Notes under the pieces: model-generated
What the model saw: only the letters and a program-made list of their open reading frames with translations
The model's database searches: none
What the model was told of the DNA's origin: nothing
Part shown: one piece after another, positions 33,913-41,785 of the stretch
Position numbering within the stretch: position 1 is the first letter of the stretch
How the letters are laid out: each line of letters begins with the position of its first letter
Source of the DNA: Chryseobacterium luteum
GTDB taxonomy: Bacteria; Bacteroidota; Bacteroidia; Flavobacteriales; Weeksellaceae
NCBI RefSeq assembly: GCF_000737785.1
Contig: NZ_JPRO01000002.1
Span: 307,207 to 371,206 of the forward strand
Direction of reading: 5' to 3'
Length of the DNA stretch: 64,000 bases
Translations under genes and position numbers: made by a program

Positions 33913-34791
33913 TTATCCGTTTACAGCTTCCACTCTTTCCACTAAGTCCGGAACGAACTGTTTCAGAATACTCTCAATTCCGTTTTTTAAAGTCGCGGTA
34001 GAGCTCGGGCATCCTGAACAGGCTCCCTGTAATAACATTTTGGCTGTTTTGCTTTCCTGGTCATATTCCATCAGGGAAATTTTTCCGCCGTCATTTTCCA
34101 CTGCAGGAGCAACATATTCATTTAAAATATCTGAAATTTTCTGCTCGTCGTCTGTATAATCTCTGTTGATGATCTTTTCAACAGGGTTTTCATGTTTCTG
34201 AGGTTCAAGATTTGAAATTTCCCCTCCACTCTGAAGATATTCAGCAATAAAACCGCGTACAGCCATCATCACCTGATGCCATTCCACAGAGTCATCTCTT
34301 GTTACGGCCACAAAATTGTCAGAAATAAAAATTTCCTTTGCAAAATCAAATTCATTAAAGATAGCCTGTGCCAAAGGAACTCCCTCTGATTTCTCTCTCG
34401 ATTTTACTTCCACAAAACCTTCCATAAGCAGTTTACTGGAAACAAACTTCATGGCATTGGGATTAGGTGTCATTTCTGCATAGATCTGATACATTTCCTT
34501 TCTTTTCTGAAGGTAAACTCTTGGATTAGCCAGTAATTCATCCTCAATGACATTTTTCAGGCTGTCGGCTACATGTTCCCATTCTATGGTGTCCTGCTTC
34601 GCTACGGCTACAAAATTAGCTGTAATGAAAATTCTTTCCACAAAAGGATAATTGAAAAGTTCCTGAGCCAGAGGGATTTCTGAAATATCTGAACTTCTGT
34701 CCAACTCTAAAGAGCCCGGGATCAGGTTATAATCCGCAACAAATTTCATCACTTTCGGGTTTTCAGTTGGTTCTATAAGTATCGTATGCAT
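33913..34791 (-). CDS. Nfu-type Fe-S cluster scaffold/carrier with duplicated N-domain
   Basis: About 292 aa. Two Nfu N-terminal domains lie in tandem (about 1-85, with EPTENPKVMKFV; about 100-185, with EMTPNPNAMKFV). A C-terminal NifU domain (about 218-290) has the cluster-binding CSGCPSS. It carries 4Fe-4S clusters to target proteins. The frame is open from a TTG at 34815, but that codon is part of the -7 box, so the ATG at 34791 is the start. It lies next to an FMN reductase-like gene (11 bp). Confidence 0.92.
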   Translation of the reverse strand: MHTILIEPTENPKVMKFVADYNLIPGSLELDRSSDISEIPLAQELFNYPFVERIFITANFVAVAKQDTIEWEHVADSLKNVIEDELLANPRVYLQKRKEMYQIYAEMTPNPNAMKFVSSKLLMEGFVEVKSREKSEGVPLAQAIFNEFDFAKEIFISDNFVAVTRDDSVEWHQVMMAVRGFIAEYLQSGGEISNLEPQKHENPVEKIINRDYTDDEQKISDILNEYVAPAVENDGGKISLMEYDQESKTAKMLLQGACSGCPSSTATLKNGIESILKQFVPDLVERVEAVNG

Positions 34792-34812
34792 TTTTTCGTT
34801 AAATTTGAGATA

Positions 34813-34820
34813 CAAAAATA
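34813..34820 (-). promoter_or_regulatory. -7 promoter element of the Nfu gene
   Basis: TATTTTTG on the minus strand lies 21 nt before the ATG at 34791. It rules out the upstream TTG codon as a start. Confidence 0.55.
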
Positions 34821-34823
34821 CGC

Positions 34824-34902
34824 AATTAGAAATTAGAAGTCAGAGATTAGAAATTAGATTTTCGCTATCACGGTTATTTGAAATTAAAAATTAGAGAATA
34901 GA
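34824..34902. repeat. Degenerate TTAGAAAT array, copy 3
   Basis: AATTAGAAATTAGAAGTCAG, AGATTAGAAATTAGA and, after a gap, AAATTAGAGAATAGAAA lie between the divergent Nfu and carbonic-anhydrase genes. It is the same family as at 12983 and 13648. Confidence 0.6.
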
Positions 34903-34966
34903 AATGGCCGTTTCAGAAATTATTATTTTTCAAATTGACTCATTTTCAAATTATCAAATTAAAGCT

Positions 34967-35500
34967 ATGGCAATTGTAAAAGAACTTTTAGGGAAAACAC
35001 CTCAGATAGGAGAGGGTACATTTTTGGCAGAAACGGCAACCATTATCGGTGACGTTACTATGGGAAAGGACTGCAGTATCTGGTATAATGCAGTGATCAG
35101 GGGAGATGTGCATTACATCAGGATGGGTGATAAAGTAAATGTTCAGGACAATGCTATGCTGCACTGCACATATCAGAAGCACCCTTTAAATATTGGAAAT
35201 AATGTTTCCATCGGTCATAATGCGATCGTTCACGGCTGTACGATCAAAGATAATGTACTCATCGGTATGGGAGCTATCGTTATGGATGACTGTCTGGTAG
35301 AAGAAAATTCTATTGTAGGAGCAGGTTCCGTAGTGACGCAGGGTACCCATATTAAAACAGGAGAAGTGTGGGGTGGAGTTCCGGCAAGAAAAATTAAAGA
35401 TATTTCTGCCCAATTACTTGAGGGAGAAGTGAATAGAATTGCTGATAATTATGTAAAATACTCTTCGTGGTATAAGGAAAACCTGGAGGTGGGAAGCTAG
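34967..35500 (+). CDS. Gamma-class carbonic anhydrase family protein
   Basis: A 177-aa left-handed beta-helix protein built of hexapeptide repeats (IGDVTMGKDCSIWYNAVIRG, VNVQDNAMLHC, IGNNVSIGHNAIVHGC). The three His that bind zinc in the family are present (MLHC, IGHNAIVHG). Trimeric homologues have carbonic anhydrase or acyl-transfer activity, and many are of unknown role. An ATG at 34904 is in frame, but the added residues are low-complexity repeat sequence, so I use MAIVKELLGK at 34967. Confidence 0.9.
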   Translation: MAIVKELLGKTPQIGEGTFLAETATIIGDVTMGKDCSIWYNAVIRGDVHYIRMGDKVNVQDNAMLHCTYQKHPLNIGNNVSIGHNAIVHGCTIKDNVLIGMGAIVMDDCLVEENSIVGAGSVVTQGTHIKTGEVWGGVPARKIKDISAQLLEGEVNRIADNYVKYSSWYKENLEVGS

Positions 35501-35505
35501 TTTCG

Positions 35506-35640
35506 AGTTTTAGGGTATGAGTGTTTTAGGGTTTGAGAGTGTTAGAGGAAGTCTAAAGTGTTTGTTTCCTGGCTCTTGTTTCTTGAATCTATTATTTACC
35601 CGTTCACCATTCACTTGCGAAGCAAAATTCACCATTGATT
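35506..35640. repeat. Minisatellite/hairpin repeat, copy B
   Basis: Units TTTTAGGGTATGAGTG and TTTTAGGGTTTGAGAG (16 bp each) are followed by a degenerate third. The conserved hairpin module comes next (CATTCACTTGCGAAGCAAAA at about 35610-35629). It lies after the carbonic-anhydrase gene. Confidence 0.6.
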
Positions 35641-35652
35641 TTAAAATACGAT

Positions 35653-35683
35653 AAAAGCTCCATCCTACCGATAGAGCTTTTTT
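35653..35683 (+). terminator. Terminator between the carbonic-anhydrase gene and the convergent lipoprotein gene
   Basis: AAAAGCTC..ATC pairs with GAT..GAGCTTTT and is followed by six T residues. Confidence 0.6.
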
Positions 35684-35760
35684 ACCATCCCAGTATAAAT
35701 TCCTGAATGAGTTTTTGTTGATTTTCAACGTATATATAACCTTTGATGTTGGTTTGTTTC

Positions 35761-36210
35761 TTATTGCTCTGCTGTTATGAGCTGGGCTTTTCCATTGATA
35801 CACTTGACAGAAGTTGGCGGCATCACCATCATACAGTCAGATGTCATATTGTATTTTTCATTGAAGGCTTTTACCTTCTGTGTATACTCTTCAATTCTTG
35901 GCAGAAGGGTACTCTCTATTTTTTTAGGATAAGCGATATATTGCTCAGGTCCGCCACAGGGTTTTGCTCCCATAGGGGCAAATGTCCATTCCGAAGCATC
36001 GGCGCATTTTTCTTTGGACAATTCAGATTCAATGGATGCTTTTAATTTATCCATCTGGGCCTGTTCATATTTTTGGCTGTCTTCATCCGCAGGTCTTTCC
36101 GAAATATCTTTAGGCAGATTGGCAGTGGTATTTTTGGATGTATTGCATGAAACCAGAGCAAATGTAGTGCATAATACTATGAGTGGAGTATATATGAATT
36201 TTTTTTTCAT
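35761..36210 (-). CDS. Hypothetical lipoprotein
   Basis: A 149-aa protein with a lipoprotein signal ending ALVSC (Cys about 22). The mature part is hydrophilic with several Cys (KCADASEWTF, KPCGGPEQ, SDCMMVM, VKCINGK), suggesting two disulfides. I know no family. It is convergent with the carbonic-anhydrase gene and divergent from the helicase gene. Confidence 0.7.
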   Translation of the reverse strand: MKKKFIYTPLIVLCTTFALVSCNTSKNTTANLPKDISERPADEDSQKYEQAQMDKLKASIESELSKEKCADASEWTFAPMGAKPCGGPEQYIAYPKKIESTLLPRIEEYTQKVKAFNEKYNMTSDCMMVMPPTSVKCINGKAQLITAEQ

Positions 36211-36279
36211 TATAAATTTCTTTTCTGTTAAAGAATTTTCAAAAGTTGTGCCAAGGTAAAAAAATCAAATTCATTTCCG

Positions 36280-36287
36280 TAATTTTG
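36280..36287 (+). promoter_or_regulatory. -7 promoter element of the helicase gene
   Basis: TAATTTTG ends 7 nt before the ATG at 36295, so the transcript would have almost no leader. Confidence 0.45.
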
Positions 36288-36294
36288 AAGCGCA

Positions 36295-38427
36295 ATGAAC
36301 AATCATTTTTTTGACTTAATAGAGCATACGAACAGAAGTGTTTTTCTTACGGGAAAAGCAGGAACCGGGAAAACGACCTTCCTCAACGATTTTGTAAAGA
36401 AAACGAGGAAAAAATATATCGTAGTGGCTCCTACCGGAATTGCCGCGATTAATGCAGGAGGAGTTACCATTCATTCCATGTTTGGATTGCCTTTGAGGAC
36501 CTTTTTACCGACCACGGACCGTATCGACGGGAGCCTGGCAAATAATATTGCCGACCTGATGCCGCATTTCAAATACAGAAAAGATAAGCTTAAACTTTTA
36601 AGAGAAGTGGAGGTTCTTATCATTGATGAGGTTTCCATGCTGAGAGCCGATGTTCTCGATATGATGGATTTTTCGCTGAGATTTATCAGAAGAAATAACC
36701 AGCGGTTCGGTGGCGTTCAGATGCTGTTCATTGGGGATCTTTATCAGCTTCCACCGGTGGTAAGGGATGAGCATATTTTGAAAATCTGTTATCAGTCGCC
36801 TTTCTTTTTCGACAGTCATGCTGTAAAAGATATTCCGCTTCTGACCATTGAATTAACCAAGGTTTACAGGCAATCGGATGAAAAATTCCTGGACATTCTG
36901 AATGCGATCCGTAACGGCGATGTAGCCAATATCAATTTTGATGTTCTTAATGAAAGATATGATCCGGATTTTAAAGCAGGAACTGAATCTTACGTTTATC
37001 TGTGTTCGCACAACAGGATGGCGGATGAGATTAACCAGGAAAAACTGGAAGAAATTGATCTGACCGTTAAAACCTATGAAGCCAAGCTCTTTGGGGATTT
37101 TAAGGAAAACCAGTACCCGAACGAGCAGTTTTTAGAATTAAAAGTCGGGGCACAGGTCATGTTTATCAGGAATGATATTACCGGTGAGAAAAAATATTTC
37201 AACGGAAAGCTGGGTGAAATTTCTGCGTTAGACGATAATGAGATCAAGGTTGTTCTTGATGGAAGCGAAAGGGAAATTACGGTTAAAAGAGAAGTCTGGG
37301 AACAGAAAAAATATTTCCTCGATACCGAAAAAAATATCAAAGAAGAAGTTTTGGGAAGCTTTGAACAGTTTCCGATAAAGCTGGCGTGGGCGGTTACCAT
37401 CCATAAAAGCCAGGGATTAACGTTTGATAATGTGATCATTGATGCAGGGAAAAGCTTTACAGCAGGGCAGGTGTATGTAGCCCTGTCGAGATGCCGTACG
37501 CTGGAAGGAATTGTTTTAAAATCTAAAATTACTCCTGAAGTGATCTTCAAGGACAACAGAATTCTGCAGTTCCAGGGTGATACTTTTGCCAATGATAGTG
37601 TTGAAGCTATCCTGAACCGTGAGAAATATGATTACAGCATCAAAAAAGTACTCCGTACTGTGAACTGTCTGTGGTTTCTTCAGGAAGTGGAGGAATGGAA
37701 TAAGCTTTCCATTACCACGAGAAGTATTGATCATGTAAAGACAAACCAGCTGTATGTTCAGCTGAAACACGAAATTGTCAACCTCGGAAAGATCTTCGAA
37801 AAACTGGAAAGGGTTATTTCCCAGAAGGTTAATAATTTTATTGAAAACAAAGAAGAATGGTCCGATATTGAAAGTAAAACGAAAGGCGCTGTTAATTTTT
37901 TCTTCACGGAAATCAGGGATAAAGTCTTCAATCCTCTGAAAGAATTCTATGCTGAAATTAAAGGCACAAAAGGCTTGAAACAGTATAATGAAGAGTTCAG
38001 AAACTGGCTGGAAGACACGGAAGAATACCTGAACAGTCTGAAAGAGATCCATTTGCTGGAAACGAAGCTTTTAGATGAAAAAAATGATAAGGAAATCAAT
38101 TTAAAAATCGCAAAAGTTCCTTCCCAGGTTCTGACCTTCCAATTATTTGAGCAGGGAAAAACCATCGGTGAAATTGCTATGGAAAGAGGCCTGGTAAAAG
38201 AAACCGTGATCGGTCATTTAGCAAAATTTGCAGAGCAGGGCTTACTGGATATTTCAAGAGTGATCACTTCCGATAAGATCAAAGCTTTTGAAAAAGAATT
38301 CTACGAAAATCCTCATGAAACCCTTACGGAATGGAAGAATGCTTTGCCTAGTGATTTTGAATTTAATGAGATCAGGATTTTGATTAATCATTATAATTTT
38401 AAGAAAGAGAAGAATGATTCGATGTAA
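36295..38427 (+). CDS. PIF1-like helicase with C-terminal helix-turn-helix
   Basis: A 710-aa SF1B helicase. Walker A is FLTGKAGTGKTTFLNDF (about 18-34). VLIIDEVSMLRADVLDMMD gives Walker B (about 105-123), then GDLYQLPPV. The late motif AWAVTIHKSQGLTFDNVIID at about 363-382 precedes VYVALSRCR. Residues about 480-600 are charged helices, and 600-660 form an HTH_40-like winged helix (FEQGKTIGEIAMERGLVKET) also seen at the end of RecQ. It probably acts in genome maintenance, unwinding G4 or other structures. A decayed second copy of its 3' end lies downstream. Confidence 0.9.
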   Translation: MNNHFFDLIEHTNRSVFLTGKAGTGKTTFLNDFVKKTRKKYIVVAPTGIAAINAGGVTIHSMFGLPLRTFLPTTDRIDGSLANNIADLMPHFKYRKDKLKLLREVEVLIIDEVSMLRADVLDMMDFSLRFIRRNNQRFGGVQMLFIGDLYQLPPVVRDEHILKICYQSPFFFDSHAVKDIPLLTIELTKVYRQSDEKFLDILNAIRNGDVANINFDVLNERYDPDFKAGTESYVYLCSHNRMADEINQEKLEEIDLTVKTYEAKLFGDFKENQYPNEQFLELKVGAQVMFIRNDITGEKKYFNGKLGEISALDDNEIKVVLDGSEREITVKREVWEQKKYFLDTEKNIKEEVLGSFEQFPIKLAWAVTIHKSQGLTFDNVIIDAGKSFTAGQVYVALSRCRTLEGIVLKSKITPEVIFKDNRILQFQGDTFANDSVEAILNREKYDYSIKKVLRTVNCLWFLQEVEEWNKLSITTRSIDHVKTNQLYVQLKHEIVNLGKIFEKLERVISQKVNNFIENKEEWSDIESKTKGAVNFFFTEIRDKVFNPLKEFYAEIKGTKGLKQYNEEFRNWLEDTEEYLNSLKEIHLLETKLLDEKNDKEINLKIAKVPSQVLTFQLFEQGKTIGEIAMERGLVKETVIGHLAKFAEQGLLDISRVITSDKIKAFEKEFYENPHETLTEWKNALPSDFEFNEIRILINHYNFKKEKNDSM

Positions 38428-38431
38428 CAAG

Positions 38432-38463
38432 AAAGACTGTCCCAAAAGTGAGACGGTCTTTTA
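38432..38463. terminator. Terminator after the helicase gene, or an inverted end of a lost element
   Basis: AAAGACTGTC..GACGGTCTTT forms a 10-bp stem (one G-T pair) with a T run. Read on the minus strand it directly follows a short open frame (see 38464-38545). Confidence 0.65.
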
Positions 38464-38545
38464 TTTGTTCAGAAGATCCTGATTGACCCGGTATCCAAGT
38501 TTACAAATAGAATTTAAAGTGATCTCTAAAATTTCATATTTGATA
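38464..38545 (-). pseudogene. 3' remnant of an unknown minus-strand gene
   Basis: On the minus strand a frame reads IKYEILEITLNSICKLGYRV, then NQDLLNK and a TAA, and the terminator-like hairpin follows at once. The composition is protein-like, but no start is present because a helicase-tail copy abuts it. It may be the tail of a mobile-element gene. I cannot name the family. Confidence 0.3.
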
Positions 38546-38598
38546 AGATTAGAATTTTGATCAATCATTATAATTCAAAAAAAAAGAAGAACAGATAA
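38539..38598 (+). pseudogene. Duplicated 3' tail of the helicase gene
   Basis: The plus strand reads FDKIRILINHYNSKKKKNR and stop. The intact gene ends FNEIRILINHYNFKKEKNDSM. The DNA is also clearly related (ATTTTGAT.AATCATTATAAT in both). It is about 60 bp of a second copy, separated from the gene by a terminator and the minus-strand remnant. Confidence 0.65.
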
Positions 38599-38638
38599 AT
38601 AGTAAGGTTTAATAATGATTTTTATACAATAGTTTTGT

Positions 38639-39148
38639 CTAATTCTTTAGTTGTTCAAAATTGTATAATGTAATAAAGTCGATCTTATGTTGCCAAATTT
38701 CATTCGTAGAGGTTTTTGGAAATGCTCCAGATATTGAAGTGTTCTCAAATTCATCCTTAAAATAATATTTTATATCTGCTTTATAATTCAATGGAGTCTT
38801 TAAATTATTTCTTAAGCTAAGTAGAGTTTTCCAATCTTTATCTTCTTTTCCATCATTATAATAAGCTCCCATAAAAAATATTTCAACCGTATTATCTTTA
38901 GGATTTTCGGAAAAAAGTTTTTTGGATTTGCTTAATGAATAGTATTCTTTATATGGCTCAATATTCAATACACGATATTCATATTTACCTTCTTTGGTTT
39001 CTTTAAGTTCAAAAGTTACCTTTGAACCGATTGGAAAAGTGAAAATGCCATAATCAGTTGGAAATGTGGTTGGAATATTTTTGTGTTCTTGAGAAATTAA
39101 TTTATTTCCAAAAATTAAAATTGTAAAAATTAATAATATTTTTTTCAT
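38639..39148 (-). CDS. Hypothetical exported protein
   Basis: A 169-aa protein with a signal peptide (MKKILLIFTILIFGNKLIS). The mature part is rich in Lys, Glu, Tyr and Asn, with likely beta strands (GIFTFPIGSKVTFELKETKE, TVEIFFMGAYYNDGKEDKDW). It has no recognised domain. Base use is more AT-rich than that of neighbours, and it sits next to the helicase scar, so recent gain is possible. A -7 box is 29 nt upstream. Confidence 0.65.
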   Translation of the reverse strand: MKKILLIFTILIFGNKLISQEHKNIPTTFPTDYGIFTFPIGSKVTFELKETKEGKYEYRVLNIEPYKEYYSLSKSKKLFSENPKDNTVEIFFMGAYYNDGKEDKDWKTLLSLRNNLKTPLNYKADIKYYFKDEFENTSISGAFPKTSTNEIWQHKIDFITLYNFEQLKN

Positions 39149-39177
39149 CTATAAATTGTGTTGAAATATTCTATAAG

Positions 39178-39185
39178 CAAAAGTA
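39178..39185 (-). promoter_or_regulatory. -7 promoter element of the 169-aa exported protein gene
   Basis: TACTTTTG on the minus strand lies 29 nt before the ATG at 39148. Confidence 0.45.
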
Positions 39186-39277
39186 TGTAATGCAAACTCA
39201 AATTCCAATAGTTTTTTCCTGAACTAGCTAATCCATCCTATCAATTACAAAAAGTAACTAATGCAAATTATTAGCTT

Positions 39278-39285
39278 TAAATTTG
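39278..39285 (+). promoter_or_regulatory. -7 promoter element of the LLM oxidoreductase gene
   Basis: TAAATTTG lies 27 nt before the ATG at 39313. Confidence 0.5.
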
Positions 39286-39312
39286 TTTGGTTTTAAACCT
39301 AAAATTTAAAAT

Positions 39313-40317
39313 ATGAAAAATTTTGAAATATCGGTGCTTGATCTTGCTCCCGTAAAGCAGGATAAGAGTATTCACGATACCTTTCAGGACAGCTTGTCTT
39401 TAGCAAACCATACTGAAAATTTAAATTATAAAAGATTCTGGCTGGCTGAGCATCACAATATGGAAAGTATTGCCAGCTCCGCCACCACAGTTCTGATCGG
39501 TTTTATTGCCAACGGGACAAAAACAATAAGAGTGGGATCCGGTGGAATCATGCTTCCCAACCACAGCTCCTTAATTATCGCAGAACAGTTCGGAACATTG
39601 GAATCCCTTTTCCCGGGAAGAATAGATCTTGGGGTGGGAAGAGCTCCCGGTACCGATGGTCTTACAGCCCAGGCTTTAGGAAGAAATCCTGCGATCATCA
39701 ACCAGCAGTTTCCGAGACAGATCTTAGAGTTACAGACGTATTTTTCGAAAGATAATTCTGATGCTTTGGTTCGTGCCATTCCAGGTGAAGGTCTCGATAT
39801 TCCGCTTTATATCTTAGGATCCAGTACAGACAGTGCATGGCTGGCTGCAGAACTTGGACTTCCGTATGCTTTTGCGGGACATTTTGCTCCTGAGCAGATG
39901 GAAATGGCTTTTAAAATTTACAGGGAACATTTTCAGCCTTCGGAACAGCTGGATAAACCTTATGTGATGGCTTGCGTGAATGGAGTGGCAGCAGAAACTT
40001 CCGAAGAGGCACATAAAATGTCCACAACTTTATTTCAGGCATTTATCAATATCATAAGAAATGACAGGAAGCCTTTTGCACCGCCCGTAGATGATATGGA
40101 TAACATCTGGTCACCAATGGAGAAGTCGATGGTTCTTCAGAAACTAAAATATACATTGATCGGAGATCAGGCAGAAATTGAAGAAAAACTTAAAGATTTT
40201 CAGGAAAAATTCAATGTAGATGAATTAATTATCAATTCCCATATCTACGATCACCAGAAGAGACTGAGATCCTACGGGATTTTCAGAGAGGCTGTAAACT
40301 CTTTATCCGAAGCCTAA
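39313..40317 (+). CDS. LLM-class flavin-dependent oxidoreductase (luciferase-like)
   Basis: A 334-aa TIM-barrel flavoprotein of the bacterial luciferase superfamily. It starts FEISVLDLAPVKQDKS. RFWLAEHHNMESIASSATTV at about 42-61 is the classic AEHH motif. GSGGIMLPNHSSLIIAEQFG, then RIDLGVGRAPGTDG (about 116-129), follow. These enzymes use reduced FMN to oxidise diverse small molecules, and the substrate is not readable here. It is followed by ribBA with a separate promoter, so a link to flavin supply is possible but weak. Confidence 0.9.
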   Translation: MKNFEISVLDLAPVKQDKSIHDTFQDSLSLANHTENLNYKRFWLAEHHNMESIASSATTVLIGFIANGTKTIRVGSGGIMLPNHSSLIIAEQFGTLESLFPGRIDLGVGRAPGTDGLTAQALGRNPAIINQQFPRQILELQTYFSKDNSDALVRAIPGEGLDIPLYILGSSTDSAWLAAELGLPYAFAGHFAPEQMEMAFKIYREHFQPSEQLDKPYVMACVNGVAAETSEEAHKMSTTLFQAFINIIRNDRKPFAPPVDDMDNIWSPMEKSMVLQKLKYTLIGDQAEIEEKLKDFQEKFNVDELIINSHIYDHQKRLRSYGIFREAVNSLSEA

Positions 40318-40334
40318 CAAACCCTTTATATTAA

Positions 40335-40366
40335 TTGGCAGATGCTTATTTTTATAAGTATCTTTG
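40335..40366 (+). promoter_or_regulatory. Promoter of ribBA
   Basis: TTG (40335-40337), a 21-bp spacer and TATCTTTG (40359-40366) give a full match to the Bacteroidota promoter pattern, 18 nt before the ATG. No FMN riboswitch fits in the short leader. Confidence 0.7.
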
Positions 40367-40384
40367 CACAAATAAAAAGTAAAC

Positions 40385-41506
40385 ATGTCTGATATTAAAT
40401 TGAATACTATTCCAGAGGCTATTGAAGACCTCAAAAATGGTAAAATAATCATAGTAGTAGATGATGAAGACAGAGAAAACGAAGGCGATTTTCTTTGTGC
40501 TGCAGAGCTGACAACGCCGGAAATTATCAATTTTATGGCATTCCACGGAAGAGGGCTGATCTGTATGCCGCTTCCTGAAAAAAGATGCGACGAGCTTGGT
40601 CTTGAAGTCATGGTAAGCAGAAGCAGTGATCCTAAGGAAACAGCTTTTACCGTTTCTGTGGACCTTCTTGGAAACGGAACTTCTACAGGAATTTCTGCCG
40701 GTGACAGAGCCAAAACCATTTTAGCTTTAATGGATGAAAAATCCAAGCCGACAGATTTCATGAGACCCGGTCATATTTTCCCGCTTCGTGCAAGAAAAGG
40801 AGGAGTTCTGAAAAGAGCAGGACATACTGAAGCTGCTATTGATCTTACAAGTTTAGCAGGATTAAAAGAAGGAGGGGTGATCTGTGAGATCATGAATGAT
40901 GACGGTACCATGTCACGTTTGCCGGAACTTCATGCTTTTGCTCAGAAACACGATATGAAGATCGTTTCCATTGAAGACCTGATTCATTATCAGCTTAAAA
41001 AAGGAAACCTTATCGAAAGGCTGGAAGAAAGAAAAGTAAAAACAGCTTATGGTGACTTTGACTTTTTTGCATTCAGGGAGACATCGAATGACCAGATCCA
41101 TTTTGCATTGACAAAAGGTTCATGGACGGTTGATGAGCCTGTTTTGGTAAGAGTTCAGTCTTCAGATTCTTATTTTGATGTACTGACAAGACTTAATAAC
41201 GGTGAAAAACCGCTATTGGAAAAAGTAACCCATATGGTGAATGAAGCAGGAAAAGGAGCTGTTATTTTCATCAATAACGTTTCAAATTCTGAAAATACGC
41301 TGAGAAAGCTTCAGCAGTTCCTGAATTACCAGGACGGCCAGGTACAGCATCCTACTTTAGCATACAATTACAGAGATTATGGTATCGGAACACAGATCCT
41401 GAAAAATCTTGGAATCAATAAATTTAAAGTGATTACACAAAACCCGAATATCAAGCCGCAGGTTGGCGGATATGATGTAGAGGTTACGGAAATGGTTCAG
41501 CTGTAA
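40385..41506 (+). CDS. ribB: 3,4-dihydroxy-2-butanone-4-phosphate synthase fused to a degenerate GTP cyclohydrolase II domain
   Basis: A 373-aa riboflavin-pathway protein. The RibB half (1-205) is intact: VVDDEDRENEGDF (about 22-34), GRGLICMP, GTSTGISAGDRAKT, then FMRPGHIFPLRARKGG (about 122-137) and GHTEAAIDL. The RibA half (about 206-373) keeps the fold markers NYRDYGIGTQILKNLGI and KFKVITQNP. It contains no cysteine, so the three zinc ligands of GTP cyclohydrolase II are gone. It should make the four-carbon unit only. A working RibA is expected elsewhere. Related inactive-RibA fusions are known in other bacteria (RibBX). Confidence 0.92.
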   Translation: MSDIKLNTIPEAIEDLKNGKIIIVVDDEDRENEGDFLCAAELTTPEIINFMAFHGRGLICMPLPEKRCDELGLEVMVSRSSDPKETAFTVSVDLLGNGTSTGISAGDRAKTILALMDEKSKPTDFMRPGHIFPLRARKGGVLKRAGHTEAAIDLTSLAGLKEGGVICEIMNDDGTMSRLPELHAFAQKHDMKIVSIEDLIHYQLKKGNLIERLEERKVKTAYGDFDFFAFRETSNDQIHFALTKGSWTVDEPVLVRVQSSDSYFDVLTRLNNGEKPLLEKVTHMVNEAGKGAVIFINNVSNSENTLRKLQQFLNYQDGQVQHPTLAYNYRDYGIGTQILKNLGINKFKVITQNPNIKPQVGGYDVEVTEMVQL

Positions 41507-41589
41507 AACGTAATTGGCGAATGACAATGGTTAAAACGGACTTAATTTGTGAATGTACTGAAGCAAGTAAAAAACGAGTTTAAGATAAT

Positions 41590-41618
41590 AAAGGTTTAGA
41601 ATTTTTCTAAACCTTTTT
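41590..41618 (+). terminator. Terminator of ribBA
   Basis: The perfect 12-bp stem AAAGGTTTAGAA / TTCTAAACCTTT is followed by T residues. Confidence 0.85.
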
Positions 41619-41677
41619 AATTTCTATAACAGAACCTTTAAAGAAGCTCGTCAGAAAATATATTGAAATCCGGAACA

Positions 41678-41785
41678 GGATTTCAGGCTATTTAAACCTT
41701 CAACTCACTTTACTCCAAAGTTTTACACTCAAAAACTCTCAAACCCTCCAACTCTAATACTCTCCAACCCTCCAACCCCAAAACC
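41678..41785. repeat. Minisatellite repeat, copy C
   Basis: In reverse complement it reads TATTAGAGTTGGAGGG, GGTTGGAGAG and TTTGAGAGTTTTTGAG, with the 16-bp theme of the other copies. It lacks the CATTCACTTGCG hairpin module. It lies between ribBA and fmt. Confidence 0.5.

Noticed and set aside
37074..38052. Two long minus-strand ORFs
   Set aside because: Antisense shadows of the helicase gene.
40318..40384. FMN riboswitch before ribBA
   Set aside because: The spacer is too short, and a complete promoter lies within 50 bp of the start codon.
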